From: Herbiconiux flava
GTDB lineage: Bacteria; Actinomycetota; Actinomycetes; Actinomycetales; Microbacteriaceae
Length of the DNA stretch: 64,000 nucleotides
Assembly (NCBI RefSeq): GCF_013409865.1
Contig: NZ_JACCBM010000001.1
Span: 3,472,001 to 3,536,000 of the forward strand
Direction of reading: 5' to 3'
The translations under genes and the position numbers were made by a program. Below, one piece after another: positions 15,834-24,193 of the stretch (positions are counted from its first letter, which is position 1; every line of letters begins with the position of its first letter). The notes beneath the pieces are model-generated. The model was given only the letters and a program-made list of their open reading frames with translations. It made no database searches and had not been told where the DNA came from.

Positions 15834-16829
15834 TCAGCCCGCCGCCGGCGTTCCGGCCACGACCGCGTTGTGCAACCGGTCGACGTCGAGCCCCAGCCGC
15901 GACGGGCCGGCGATGTTCGTCAGCAGCACGAACGCGACGCCGAGCTCGGGATAGATCCAGAACTCGGTGCCGGCCCAGCCGCCGTGGCCGTAGGTGCGCT
16001 GCTCGAGCAGCCCGGGGGCCGCGAAGCGCAGGTTCCAGCCCAGGCCCCAGTCCTGGCCGCGCTCGGCCGGGTAGGGCTCGAGGCGCGGCAGCCCGGTGGT
16101 CTGCGGGCGCAGCATCGCGGCGACGGTCGACGGATGCACGACCCGCCCACCGCCGGCCAGCAGCGCCGATCCCAGCGCCAGCAGGTCGGACGCGGTGCCG
16201 TACAGCCCCGCCCCCGGATGCGCGAGCCGCTGCAGTGCCGGATAGTCCAGCCCCTGCTCGGCCGCGTCGAACACCGGGTGCGGATCGCAGTCGGCGTCGA
16301 ACGTCAGCCCGGGCATCCCGGCGTCGTCGGCGAGGCCGTCGAGCTCGTGCCGCAGCGACTCGCCCGTCGCGTGCTCCACCAGCGCCTGCACGCCCGCGAA
16401 CGCGATGCTCGAGTAGCGCGAGACGGTGCCGGCGGCGAAGTCGGCGTCCGCGCCGAGGAGCGAGGCCTCCAGTCCGAGCGGCGTGTGCAGCGGCGGTTCG
16501 GCGATGCCCGAGGTGTGGCTGAGCAGGTGGCGCAGCCGCACGGTGTCGGAGCGGCGGGCCCCGAAGGCCGGACGGGCATCCTGAAGCGGTGTCTGCGGCG
16601 TGAGCAGCCCGCGCTCGACGGCCCGCAACGCGGTCAGCGCGACGATCGGCTTCGTGATCGAGAACAGCGGGTAGTGGTCGCCCACCGCGGCCTGCCGCGG
16701 CCCGCTCGCGCCGAACGCCTCGAGCTCGAGCACGCCGCCCGCGTCGGCGATGCCGAGCACCGCGGTGGGCAGGATCCCCTCGTCGACCTGGCGTCGGGCC
16801 CAGCTCAGCGCGTGCCCGTAGCCGCTCAT
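15834..16829 (-). CDS. Serine hydrolase of the beta-lactamase (class C-like) family
   Basis: A 331-residue protein with the SxxK nucleophile motif in FSITKPIVALTAL near residue 60, a Tyr-Ser-Ser second motif (RYSSIAFAG near 137) and GHGGWAGTEF near 285 in place of KTG. No signal peptide is seen, so it is probably an intracellular esterase or transacylase rather than a drug-resistance enzyme. ATG 16829 has GGAGGAG upstream and overlaps the fucosidase stop (ATGA). As the last gene of the sugar-import operon it could remove acyl groups from imported pectic oligosaccharides; this is inference. Confidence 0.85.
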   Translation of the reverse strand: MSGYGHALSWARRQVDEGILPTAVLGIADAGGVLELEAFGASGPRQAAVGDHYPLFSITKPIVALTALRAVERGLLTPQTPLQDARPAFGARRSDTVRLRHLLSHTSGIAEPPLHTPLGLEASLLGADADFAAGTVSRYSSIAFAGVQALVEHATGESLRHELDGLADDAGMPGLTFDADCDPHPVFDAAEQGLDYPALQRLAHPGAGLYGTASDLLALGSALLAGGGRVVHPSTVAAMLRPQTTGLPRLEPYPAERGQDWGLGWNLRFAAPGLLEQRTYGHGGWAGTEFWIYPELGVAFVLLTNIAGPSRLGLDVDRLHNAVVAGTPAAG

Positions 16830-18115
16830 GCCGTCTCCTCCTCTGCGCCGCCGGGCAGCGCGAACACGCGCACCGGTCCGTCGGCCTCCACGATCGCACG
16901 CGGGTCGTCCACCACGACGACCAGGCCGCCCGGGCTCCGCCATGCGCGCCACCACGGGTCGTCCAGCCGGTCGGCGGAGGCGCCCGGCACGGTCACACGG
17001 ATGCCCGCCCGCCCGGCCATCGACCGCCCCACGGTCGCGGGCTTCACCTCGGCCAGCCACGGCGCGACGCCGTCGAGGGTGCGCCGCTGCGCATCCGGGA
17101 TCTCGCCCGCCGCCGTCGGCCCCACGTTCAGCAGCAGGCGGCCCCCGCGCGACACGACGTCGGCGTAGAGGCGCGCCAGCTCACGCGGCGTCAGGGTCAG
17201 GGCCTCGTCCTCGACGGCGTTGTAGCCGAATGAGAAGCCGAGGCCACGGCAGTGCTCCCAGCCGGTGTCGGTCTCGTTGCCGGTGTCGTGGTCGTACTCG
17301 CTGGTTCGGTAGTCGCCGACCGGCGCGCCCCAGCGGTCGTTCACGATGCCCTCGGGCGCCGCCGCGCGGAAGCGTGCCAGCAGCTCCTCGATCGAGGTCG
17401 GCCCGGGCTCCTTGCCGGCGTCGGGCCAGTCGATGTCGTTCCAGAGCACCTCGGGCGCGTACCGGTCGATCAGGTCGGCCACCTGCGCGAAGGCGTAGTC
17501 GTTGTAGTCGGCGCCGACCGGTCGCAGCCGGCTCACGTCGTCGCTCGAGGTGAGCGGCGGATGCTCCGCGAACGCCCAGTCGAGACCGCCCGAGTAGTAG
17601 ACGCCGAAACGCATCCCGGCCTCGCGCACCGCGGCCGCGAGGGGGCCGATCAGGTCGCGGCGGGGCCCGCGGGCCACCGTGCTGAGCTCCCCGGCGCCCG
17701 GAGCGTCCCAGAGCGCGATCCCGTCGTGGTGCTTCGTGGTCGGCACGACGTAGTCGGCGCCGATCGACGCGAACAGCCGCGCCCACTCGGCGGGGTCGTA
17801 GCGCTCGGCCGTCCAGTCGTCGAGGAAGACGGCGTAGGGCGCCCCGCCGTGCACCTCGAGGTGCCGCGCGGCTGCCGGTGAGCCGGCGATCCGGATCGTG
17901 TTGGCGTACCACTCGGCATAGGCGTTGTGGGCGAACCACTCCTCGTCGGGCACGGCGCCGAGGGCACCGCTCGGCTCGGCCCAGGCCGGCACCGAGTAGG
18001 CGCCCCAGTGCACGAAGACGCCGAGTGTGGCGTCACGCGCCCAGGCGGGCAGGGGGCGGGAGAGCACGCTCGTGGTGACGCTGTCGCGGACGGCGGTGGT
18101 CGTGCCGTCGCTCAC
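16826..18115 (-). CDS. Alpha-L-fucosidase (GH29)
   Basis: A 429-residue glycoside hydrolase. GH29 features: FVHWGAYSVPAW near residue 33, YVVPTTKHHDGIALWD near 120, FGVYYSGGLDWAF near 165 and the nucleophile Asp in VLWNDIDWPDAG near 230. The later GGRLLLNVGPTAAGEIP is the usual family C-terminal strand. No signal peptide, so it acts on fucosides after import. GTG 18115 overlaps the DUF624 stop (GTGA) and the stop overlaps the serine hydrolase start. Fucose occurs on rhamnogalacturonan and xyloglucan side chains, in line with the rest of the cluster. Confidence 0.92.
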   Translation of the reverse strand: MSDGTTTAVRDSVTTSVLSRPLPAWARDATLGVFVHWGAYSVPAWAEPSGALGAVPDEEWFAHNAYAEWYANTIRIAGSPAAARHLEVHGGAPYAVFLDDWTAERYDPAEWARLFASIGADYVVPTTKHHDGIALWDAPGAGELSTVARGPRRDLIGPLAAAVREAGMRFGVYYSGGLDWAFAEHPPLTSSDDVSRLRPVGADYNDYAFAQVADLIDRYAPEVLWNDIDWPDAGKEPGPTSIEELLARFRAAAPEGIVNDRWGAPVGDYRTSEYDHDTGNETDTGWEHCRGLGFSFGYNAVEDEALTLTPRELARLYADVVSRGGRLLLNVGPTAAGEIPDAQRRTLDGVAPWLAEVKPATVGRSMAGRAGIRVTVPGASADRLDDPWWRAWRSPGGLVVVVDDPRAIVEADGPVRVFALPGGAEEETA

Positions 18116-18831
18116 CGCGTCTCCTCCGGGCCCAGCACGTCGTCGTCCCGGTCCGCGCGCCGCGGACGCTCCGGGATGGCCACCATCGCCAGCACGACGC
18201 AGCCGAGCGCCGGCACGGCGAGCGGCAGCAGCTGCCACGTCACGACCACCGCGAAGGCCGCCGTCGCGACCGTGTAGCCCGCGCCCGCAGGGTCGCCGCC
18301 GAGAGCCGACGGCACCGCCTTGAAGGCGGCGCGCCAGCCGGTATCCGGAGACCATCGACCGCACGCCGTGAGCAGCAGCAGCGCGACCGCCGCGAGCCCC
18401 ACCCAGCCGACGAGCCCGACCAGCGGGCCGCCGGGCAACGCGCCCGAGCCGGCCAGGTCGATGTCGAGCAGCAGCACGAGCACGAGCGCCGCCGCGCCGA
18501 GGGCCACGATCGCTCCCCCGAGGAACGCGGCCTTGAACTCGGCCCAGGCGACGGCGAAGGTCGACTCCTCGGCCCGCAGGAAGCGGCGCATGTGCCCGGC
18601 CCCGGCGGCGAGGGCCGCTGGCAGGGTCACGAGCGGCAGCGACACCAGCGTCACCAGGATGCCCACCGTCAGCACCTCGCCGAGCAGCGCGAAGCGGTTG
18701 CGCGCGCCCGGGAACCGCGCGGGCGGCCCCTCCTCGCGAACCGGCCCGCTGCCCGAGTCGGCGGCGCGGCGGGCGGCCCGATCCGAGCGGCGGTGCTGTC
18801 TGTCGGTCACGGTCATCAGCCCCCGAGACAT
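18112..18831 (-). CDS. DUF624 (YesL-type) membrane protein
   Basis: A 239-residue membrane protein with five or six hydrophobic segments (for example LTVGILVTLVSLPLVTLPAA and AFLGGAIVALGAAALVLVLL) preceded by a charged 40-residue N-terminus. DUF624 proteins stand in sugar ABC transporter operons, such as the rhamnogalacturonan yes operon of Bacillus, and may help substrate capture or transporter control; the mechanism is not known. ATG 18831 overlaps the permease stop by one base (TGATG). A later in-frame ATG at 18813 is a possible alternative start. Confidence 0.82.
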   Translation of the reverse strand: MSRGLMTVTDRQHRRSDRAARRAADSGSGPVREEGPPARFPGARNRFALLGEVLTVGILVTLVSLPLVTLPAALAAGAGHMRRFLRAEESTFAVAWAEFKAAFLGGAIVALGAAALVLVLLLDIDLAGSGALPGGPLVGLVGWVGLAAVALLLLTACGRWSPDTGWRAAFKAVPSALGGDPAGAGYTVATAAFAVVVTWQLLPLAVPALGCVVLAMVAIPERPRRADRDDDVLGPEETR

Positions 18832-19742
18832 CAACCCTTGAGCCCCTGCGTGGCCACCCCGTCGACGAGGAAGCGCTGGAACACGATGAAGAAGATCAGG
18901 ATCGGCAGGAGCGCGAGGAACGACACCGCGACCGTGGCCCCGTAGTCGGAGGTGCTGGTGGCGTCGTTGTAGAGGCGCAGCGCGATCGGCAGCGGGTATT
19001 TCTCGGGCGAATTCACGTAGAGCAGCGGGCCGAGGAAGTCGTTCCAGGTCCAGATGAACGCGAAGATCGCGCTGGTGATCAGGGCGGGCCTGATCAGGGG
19101 CAGGATGATCGAGAAGAAGATCCGGGTGTGACCGGCGCCGTCGATGCGGGCCGCCTCGTCCATGTCGCGGGGGATGTTGCGGATGAACTGCACCATCAGG
19201 AAGACGAAGAACGCCTCCGTCGCGAGGAACTTCGGCAGGATCAGCGGCACGTAGGTGTCCACCAGCTCGAGCTTCTGGAACATGATGTACTGCGGGATGA
19301 TGATGACGTGGAACGGCAGCAGCAGCGTTCCGATCATCGCGGCGAAGAGCACGCCGACACCCTTGAACTTGATCCGGGCGAAGGCGTAGGCCGCCAGCGC
19401 CGACGAGGCCAGGATGCCGACGACCGCGCTCACCGCGATCAGCAGCGAGTTGCCGAAGAACCGCCAGAGCGGTGTGCCGGCGATGCCGTCGAACACCTTG
19501 AGGTAGTTGTCGATGGTCGGGTTCTCGGGGATGAGACCGGGGTTCTGGCCGAACTCGCTCGAGGGCTTGAAGGTCGAGAAGACCAGCCAGACAAGCGGGT
19601 ACAGGATGATCGCGGTGAGCGCGAGGAGCACCACGAACCAGATGACCGTGTTGACCGTCTTGCGCTTGGGGCGGCGGCGGCGCGGCTGCGGCTCGATCTG
19701 ACCCTCGAGGAAGGCGGCGCGGTCGACTTCGATGGTGCTCAT
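18831..19742 (-). CDS. Carbohydrate ABC transporter permease (MalG type)
   Basis: A 303-residue permease with six membrane helices and the EAA loop DEAARIDGAGHTRIFFSIILP near residue 205, where the ATPase docks. The C-terminus QRFLVDGVATQGLKG is typical of the MalG side. ATG 19742 overlaps the partner permease stop (ATGA). No ATPase gene lies in the operon, so the transporter must share a common MsiK-like ATPase encoded elsewhere, as usual in Actinobacteria. Confidence 0.95.
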   Translation of the reverse strand: MSTIEVDRAAFLEGQIEPQPRRRRPKRKTVNTVIWFVVLLALTAIILYPLVWLVFSTFKPSSEFGQNPGLIPENPTIDNYLKVFDGIAGTPLWRFFGNSLLIAVSAVVGILASSALAAYAFARIKFKGVGVLFAAMIGTLLLPFHVIIIPQYIMFQKLELVDTYVPLILPKFLATEAFFVFLMVQFIRNIPRDMDEAARIDGAGHTRIFFSIILPLIRPALITSAIFAFIWTWNDFLGPLLYVNSPEKYPLPIALRLYNDATSTSDYGATVAVSFLALLPILIFFIVFQRFLVDGVATQGLKG

Positions 19743-20740
19743 TTGTTCTCTCCCGCGTAGTGGACCCACGACTTCGAGGTGCGGAACAGGATGAAGGCGA
19801 TGATCGCGACGACGATCACCAGCACCCAGGCCATCGCCGCGGCGTAGCCCATCTGCCCGTCGGCGAAGCCGCGCTTGTAGAGGTAGAGGGTGTAGAAGTT
19901 CGTCATGCCGGCCGGGCCGCCCGAGCCGTTCGAGATGATGTACGCCGAGGCGAACACCTGGAAGGCGTTGATGGTCTCCAGCAGCAGGTTGAAGAAGATG
20001 ACGCTCGAGAGCATCGGGATCGTGACCGAGTGGAACTTGCGCACCGGACCGGCCCCGTCGACCTCGGCGGCCTCGTAGAGCTCGCGCGGGATCTGCTTGA
20101 GGCCCGCGAGGAAGATCACCATCGGGGCGCCGAACTGCCACACCGCCAGCAGGATCATCATCGGGATGACGAGCGAGACGTTGCCGACCCAGCCGCCGAT
20201 GTTGATCCCGAACAGGCTGAGCGAGGAGTCGACCGGCCCGTTCGAGGAGAACATGGCGCGCCAGACGATGGCGACCGAGACGGAGGCGCCGATCAGCGAC
20301 GGGGCGTAGAAGGAGGAGCGGAAGAAGCCGGTGCCGCGGTTGCGGTAGTTCAGCAGCATCGCGATGCCGAGGGCCGCGGCGAGCTTCACCGGCGTGCCGA
20401 CGAGCACATAGACCAGCGTGATCTGCACGGACTGCAGGAACTGCGGGTCCTCGGTGAACATGCGCACGTAGTTGTCGAACCCGACGAACTTCGGGTCGGC
20501 GAACAGGTTGTACTTCGTGAAGGAGAGGTACAGGGAGTAGATCATCGGCCCGAGCGTGAGGCCCAGGAAGCCGATCAGCCACGGCAGCAGGAAGGTGTAG
20601 CCCGCCACGTTCTCGCGGCGGTTGGCCCGTCGCCGCCCCGGCTTCAGCGCCGGGGTCTTCGGCCGACCGGCGCCCTTCGAGGGGCCGCCTGCTCCGGCGC
20701 GGGTGGGCTGCCCTGCGGCAGCCTCTTTCGTGATCGTCAC
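19739..20740 (-). CDS. Carbohydrate ABC transporter permease (MalF type)
   Basis: A 333-residue permease with a basic, Pro/Gly-rich N-terminal tail of about 45 residues and six helices beginning at GYTFLLPWLIGFLGLTLGPM. The EAA loop is YEAAEVDGAGPVRKFHSVTIP near residue 235. GTG 20740 has GGAGAAA 6 nt upstream. It is separated from the binding-protein gene by a strong hairpin (20769-20797), which probably sets a lower level of permease than of binding protein. Confidence 0.95.
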   Translation of the reverse strand: MTITKEAAAGQPTRAGAGGPSKGAGRPKTPALKPGRRRANRRENVAGYTFLLPWLIGFLGLTLGPMIYSLYLSFTKYNLFADPKFVGFDNYVRMFTEDPQFLQSVQITLVYVLVGTPVKLAAALGIAMLLNYRNRGTGFFRSSFYAPSLIGASVSVAIVWRAMFSSNGPVDSSLSLFGINIGGWVGNVSLVIPMMILLAVWQFGAPMVIFLAGLKQIPRELYEAAEVDGAGPVRKFHSVTIPMLSSVIFFNLLLETINAFQVFASAYIISNGSGGPAGMTNFYTLYLYKRGFADGQMGYAAAMAWVLVIVVAIIAFILFRTSKSWVHYAGENK

Positions 20741-20768
20741 GCGATTTCTCCGATCCCTGTGACGCACT

Positions 20769-20797
20769 CCGGGCCCGGACACGAGGTCCGGGCCCGG
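20769..20797 (-). terminator. Intercistronic hairpin after the binding-protein gene
   Basis: Arms 20769-20780 and 20786-20797 are perfectly complementary over 12 bp (CCGGGCCCGGAC) with a 5-nt loop. It sits 14 bp past the binding-protein stop and before the permease genes of the same operon. Such hairpins give partial termination or protect the upstream mRNA, so that binding protein is made in excess. Confidence 0.7.
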
Positions 20798-20810
20798 AAG
20801 GCGTGGGTGG

Positions 20811-22121
20811 TTACTGGTTGAGGACGACGTCCATCTCGTTGAAGAACTGGTCGACTGCCTCGTCGACCGTCAGGGTGCCGAAGCCGAGTTCCTGGCCGAT
20901 CTGGCGGAACTTCTCCTCCAGGGTGCCGGCGCCGACGATCGGCACGGGGGGCGCGTCGCCGAGGCGGTCCTGGATGGACTCCTCGTAGTCGCGGATCTGG
21001 GCGTCGAGACCGCCGAGGTCGGCGCCCTCGAGCTGGGTCTCCGAGGCGGGCAGGCCGCGGTTGGTGCCGAAGATGGCGCCGACCTCGGGCGAGTTCACCA
21101 GGAAGTTCACGAGCGTGGCCGCGGCCTCGGGGTGATCGGTCTTGGCCGAGATGGTGTGCAGCATGGAGGGCTTCAGGTAGAGGTCCTTCGCGCCTTCCTT
21201 GGTGATGGGCGGGGCGACCAGGCCGAGCTCGGTGTAGCCCTCACCCAGGTTGCCCAGGTAGCCGGCACCGAAGTTGTCCCAGGTCAGCTCGCTCGCGGTC
21301 TGCGCCGCGTCGAAGCCCGACAGCGGGTAGATCTCCTCGAGCCGCTGCTGCGGGATGGTGATGGCCGGGTCGCGCACCTCGGCGCCCTGCTCCCAGAACT
21401 CGGCGAGGCGGGCCTTGTCGAAGCCGGGCTCGCCGTCCTCGCTGAACAGCTCGGCGCCCTCGGCGCGCAGCTGGATCTCGAAGTTCTGGATGCGGCCGGT
21501 CCAGTCAGTGCCGCCCGAGATGCCCTGGGCGCTTCCGGCGGTGGTGACCTGCTTCATCCAGTCGGCGTAGTCGTCCCAGCTGCCGCCGCCCTCGTAGCCG
21601 GCGACGCCGACCTGCTCGAGCAGCTTGGGGTTGGTGTAGAGGCCCCAGGCGTTGGTGGAGGTCGCGATGCCGGTGGTGGTGCCGTCGACGACCCCGATGC
21701 CGAGGATGTTGTCGGCGATCGCGTCGGTCTCGATCGTCGACCCGAGGTAGGGGTCGAGGTCGAGCAGCAGCCCGTTCTCGGAGTACTGGCGGAGGTAGGA
21801 GTAGTCGAACTGCATGACGTCGGGCAGACCGCCGCCGGCCGCCTCGGTCTGACGCTTCTCCCAGAACTCGGGGAAGCCCAGGAAGGAGCTGTTCACCGTG
21901 ATGTTCGGGTACTCCTCGTTGAAGGCGGCGAACGCCTGGTCGTAGAGGTCGGCGCGGACGTCGTTGCCCCAGAAGGCGAAGTTCAGCGTCACCTTCTCGT
22001 TCGGGTCGTAGGTCGCGGCCGGCTCGGAGCCCCCGCCGGCGCAGCCCGTGAGCGCGAGTGCGGCGCTGACACCGATCGCCGCTGCGGCGACCGCCGTTCG
22101 GCGCTTACGAATTTCGAACAT
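20811..22121 (-). CDS. Sugar ABC transporter substrate-binding lipoprotein
   Basis: A 436-residue family-1 extracellular binding protein. The N-terminus MFEIRKRRTAVAAAAIGVSA leads to a lipobox LTGC at residues about 23-26, so the mature protein is anchored by its cysteine on the outer face of the membrane. Residues 45-430 are the bilobed domain (VTLNFAFWGNDVRADLYDQA). ATG 22121 has AGGAGG 6 nt upstream; the longer open frame upstream has no support. It is first in the operon with two permeases, DUF624, fucosidase and serine hydrolase. Substrate, from context, is probably a pectic oligosaccharide. Confidence 0.95.
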   Translation of the reverse strand: MFEIRKRRTAVAAAAIGVSAALALTGCAGGGSEPAATYDPNEKVTLNFAFWGNDVRADLYDQAFAAFNEEYPNITVNSSFLGFPEFWEKRQTEAAGGGLPDVMQFDYSYLRQYSENGLLLDLDPYLGSTIETDAIADNILGIGVVDGTTTGIATSTNAWGLYTNPKLLEQVGVAGYEGGGSWDDYADWMKQVTTAGSAQGISGGTDWTGRIQNFEIQLRAEGAELFSEDGEPGFDKARLAEFWEQGAEVRDPAITIPQQRLEEIYPLSGFDAAQTASELTWDNFGAGYLGNLGEGYTELGLVAPPITKEGAKDLYLKPSMLHTISAKTDHPEAAATLVNFLVNSPEVGAIFGTNRGLPASETQLEGADLGGLDAQIRDYEESIQDRLGDAPPVPIVGAGTLEEKFRQIGQELGFGTLTVDEAVDQFFNEMDVVLNQ

Positions 22122-22181
22122 CTTTGTCCTCCTGGAAACGTCTGTGTCTACCCGGTGCTGCGCTCTGTCGGAAGGTTGCCT

Positions 22182-22195
22182 AGAAAGCGCTTTCC
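22182..22195. promoter_or_regulatory. LacI-type operator AGAAAGCGCTTTCC
   Basis: Contains the perfect 12-bp palindrome GAAAGCGCTTTC (22183-22194), at the transcription start predicted for the sugar importer operon. Confidence 0.85.
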
Positions 22196-22198
22196 GCA

Positions 22199-22227
22199 AC
22201 TGTAACGGAGCACCCGGCGTCGGTCAA
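22199..22227 (-). promoter_or_regulatory. Strong promoter TTGACC-N17-TACAGT
   Basis: On the minus strand -35 TTGACC (22227-22222) and -10 TACAGT (22204-22199) are 17 bp apart, close to the primary sigma consensus. The start site falls inside the LacI box 22182-22195, and a second box lies upstream at 22237-22248. Confidence 0.8.
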
Positions 22228-22236
22228 CACGGAACG

Positions 22237-22248
22237 GAAAAACGTTTC
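22237..22248. promoter_or_regulatory. Second LacI-type box GAAAAACGTTTC
   Basis: Keeps the GAAA and TTTC half-sites with a changed centre. It lies just upstream of the -35 of the importer promoter, 54 bp from the first box, a layout suited to looping or cooperative binding. Confidence 0.6.
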
Positions 22249-22263
22249 AAGGCCCTGACCTCG

Positions 22264-24042
22264 CTAGCTGCGGCGGCCCGACGCCTTCACCTTCGCGGCC
22301 AGAGCTGCCGCACCCGCACCCGCCGTCGCGAGGCCGCCGGCGATCGCGGCGATCGGACCGGCGTCGAGGCCGGTGGCGGCGAGGGCACCGTTGGCGCCCC
22401 CGCTCCCCGCGGCGGGCGCCGGCACCGGCGCGGGCACCGGAGGCAGCGGAGGGACGGGCGGCACCGGCGGGGCCGGAGGCGTCGGCGCGTGGGCGAAGAC
22501 CTGATCGAGCCAGGCGTAGACGACCTCGTTGCGCACCTGCGGGGCCATCGGGGCGCAGTGGAACTGCGCGCCCTCGGCTTCGCTGAAGAAGTGGGTGCCG
22601 ACCGAGGCGGCACCGGTCATCCAGCCCTTCACCGTCGCATCCTGACCCGTGAAGAAGGTGTCGTACTCGTAGCTGAGCAGCAGGGAATGCGCGGTGATCT
22701 TGCCGAACAGGGCAGCATCACCGGTGTAGCTGCCGATCGCCGCCAGCAGGCCGATGATGTCCTGCATGACCACTCCGGTGAGGGCCTGTGCGTGGAAGGC
22801 CTCCCCGAAGATCTCGCCGCGCTTGTTGAGCAGGAAGCGGTAGTAGGCCTGGCTCATGATCGGCCGCTCGAGGCCGTAGGCGGGGAGGCTGCTGTAGAAG
22901 TAGCCCCAGTCCTCGTTGCTCGGCACCTGCTTCAGGGCTTCGTAGGGGGTCGTCGGGTCGTAGAACACCGGGTCGGCGACCACGGCCTTGATCCGGTGCT
23001 CGTAGGCGGCGGCCCGCATGACGAGCAGGCCGCCGAAGCTCCACCCGGTCAGCGCGATCGCCTCGGGGTCGGTCTCGGGCTGGGCCAGCACGAAGTCGAC
23101 CAGCGGGGTGATGACGTCCTCCCAGTACGGCGTGAACGGGATGTCCTGCTCGAACAGCAGCGACCCCTGGCCCGGGCCCTCGAACATCAGCGCGTTGTAG
23201 CCGCGCTCCAGCGCGGCGGCGCCCCCGAAGGCATAGGTGTCGACGAGTTGGGCATCGCTGCCGTTGTTGACGATCACGGTGGGCTTCGGCCCGTCGCCGG
23301 CCGCGCGGGCCCAGTAGGCGGGCACGGTGACGGTGCGGGCCACCGGGGCGCCCGTGGAGTCGGGGAAGCGCACGGTCATCGGGATCTCGACGCGGGTCCA
23401 GACCGGCTCGAGCAGGGTGGCGGCCTCCGCCCAGCAGCGCTGCATGGCCGCGTAGATCTCCGGCTCGCGCGTGGGGGTGCCGGTGCCGAGCACGAAGAAG
23501 AGCACGCCGGTGTAGTAGCCGGCCGCGCGCAGGTACTTCGACCGGGCGCTGACGTAGCGGCCTGCCGCCCTGTCGGCATCCGCCTCGCCCGCCAGGCGCG
23601 CGGCGAGCGCCTCGAAGGTCGCGTTGTAGGGCTCGTAGACCGGGACGGGCTGCCCGTCGAGGGCGGCCATCGCCGCGTTGACGTCGAAGACGCCGGCGGC
23701 GACCTCGCCGACCTCGGCCGCCCCGTACGCGGCCTCGCCGTAGTTGAACTGGGCCTGGAAGTTCAGGTCGGGCTGCTGCGGGAACGGGGTGAGGCCCGAG
23801 ATCTCCGTCGGGGCCGGTGCGACGGCGGCGGGCGCCGCTGCGCCGAACGCCCCGGCCTGCACGGCCGAAGCAGTCGTCACGGTCGTCGCGGCCGAGGCGG
23901 CGGTCGTGGCCTGCGACGCCAGCACCGCACCGCCACCGACGCCGAGAGCGGCCAGCCCGAGGAGGTTGCGGCGGCTCAGGCCCCCGGTCGTCGGCGCCTC
24001 GTCCGCCCCGGTCGTCTCGTTCGTCGTCGCGCGCACGCTCAT
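22264..24042 (-). CDS. Tat-exported, LAXTG-anchored alpha/beta hydrolase
   Basis: A 592-residue secreted protein. Residues 23-50 are a twin-arginine signal (SRRNLLGLAALGVGGG then ATTAASA). The central part is an alpha/beta hydrolase with nucleophile GWSFGG near residue 335, oxyanion region NNGSDAQL near 255 and a late DTFFTG / HFFSEAEGAQFHC acid-histidine region, resembling prolyl-peptidase or pseudooxynicotine-hydrolase-like enzymes. Residues about 515-545 are a Pro/Val/Ala spacer, followed by LAATG, a hydrophobic helix and a basic end (RRS): a class E sortase signal. It probably acts folded on the cell wall surface. It lies upstream of the importer operon, same strand. The substrate is unknown. 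Confidence 0.82.
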   Translation of the reverse strand: MSVRATTNETTGADEAPTTGGLSRRNLLGLAALGVGGGAVLASQATTAASAATTVTTASAVQAGAFGAAAPAAVAPAPTEISGLTPFPQQPDLNFQAQFNYGEAAYGAAEVGEVAAGVFDVNAAMAALDGQPVPVYEPYNATFEALAARLAGEADADRAAGRYVSARSKYLRAAGYYTGVLFFVLGTGTPTREPEIYAAMQRCWAEAATLLEPVWTRVEIPMTVRFPDSTGAPVARTVTVPAYWARAAGDGPKPTVIVNNGSDAQLVDTYAFGGAAALERGYNALMFEGPGQGSLLFEQDIPFTPYWEDVITPLVDFVLAQPETDPEAIALTGWSFGGLLVMRAAAYEHRIKAVVADPVFYDPTTPYEALKQVPSNEDWGYFYSSLPAYGLERPIMSQAYYRFLLNKRGEIFGEAFHAQALTGVVMQDIIGLLAAIGSYTGDAALFGKITAHSLLLSYEYDTFFTGQDATVKGWMTGAASVGTHFFSEAEGAQFHCAPMAPQVRNEVVYAWLDQVFAHAPTPPAPPVPPVPPLPPVPAPVPAPAAGSGGANGALAATGLDAGPIAAIAGGLATAGAGAAALAAKVKASGRRS

Positions 24043-24193
24043 CGTCTACCGCCCCATCGTGGTCATCGCGCGCGCGGGGTCCCGGCTCGCTCCGGGAATC
24101 CGCAACCGGCCCCGTGAAGAAACCTAGCGGGTCCCGAAGGCGCGTGTCGGTGGTGTGCGGGAGGATCGGTAGAGCGATCGGGAGGAGGGGGGC

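Noticed and set aside
13378..16899. 1173-codon minus-strand frame that looks like one giant protein
   Set aside because: Only its last 403 codons (from GTG 14589) match a family (DUF993); the rest runs out of frame through the Gfo/Idh and serine hydrolase genes.
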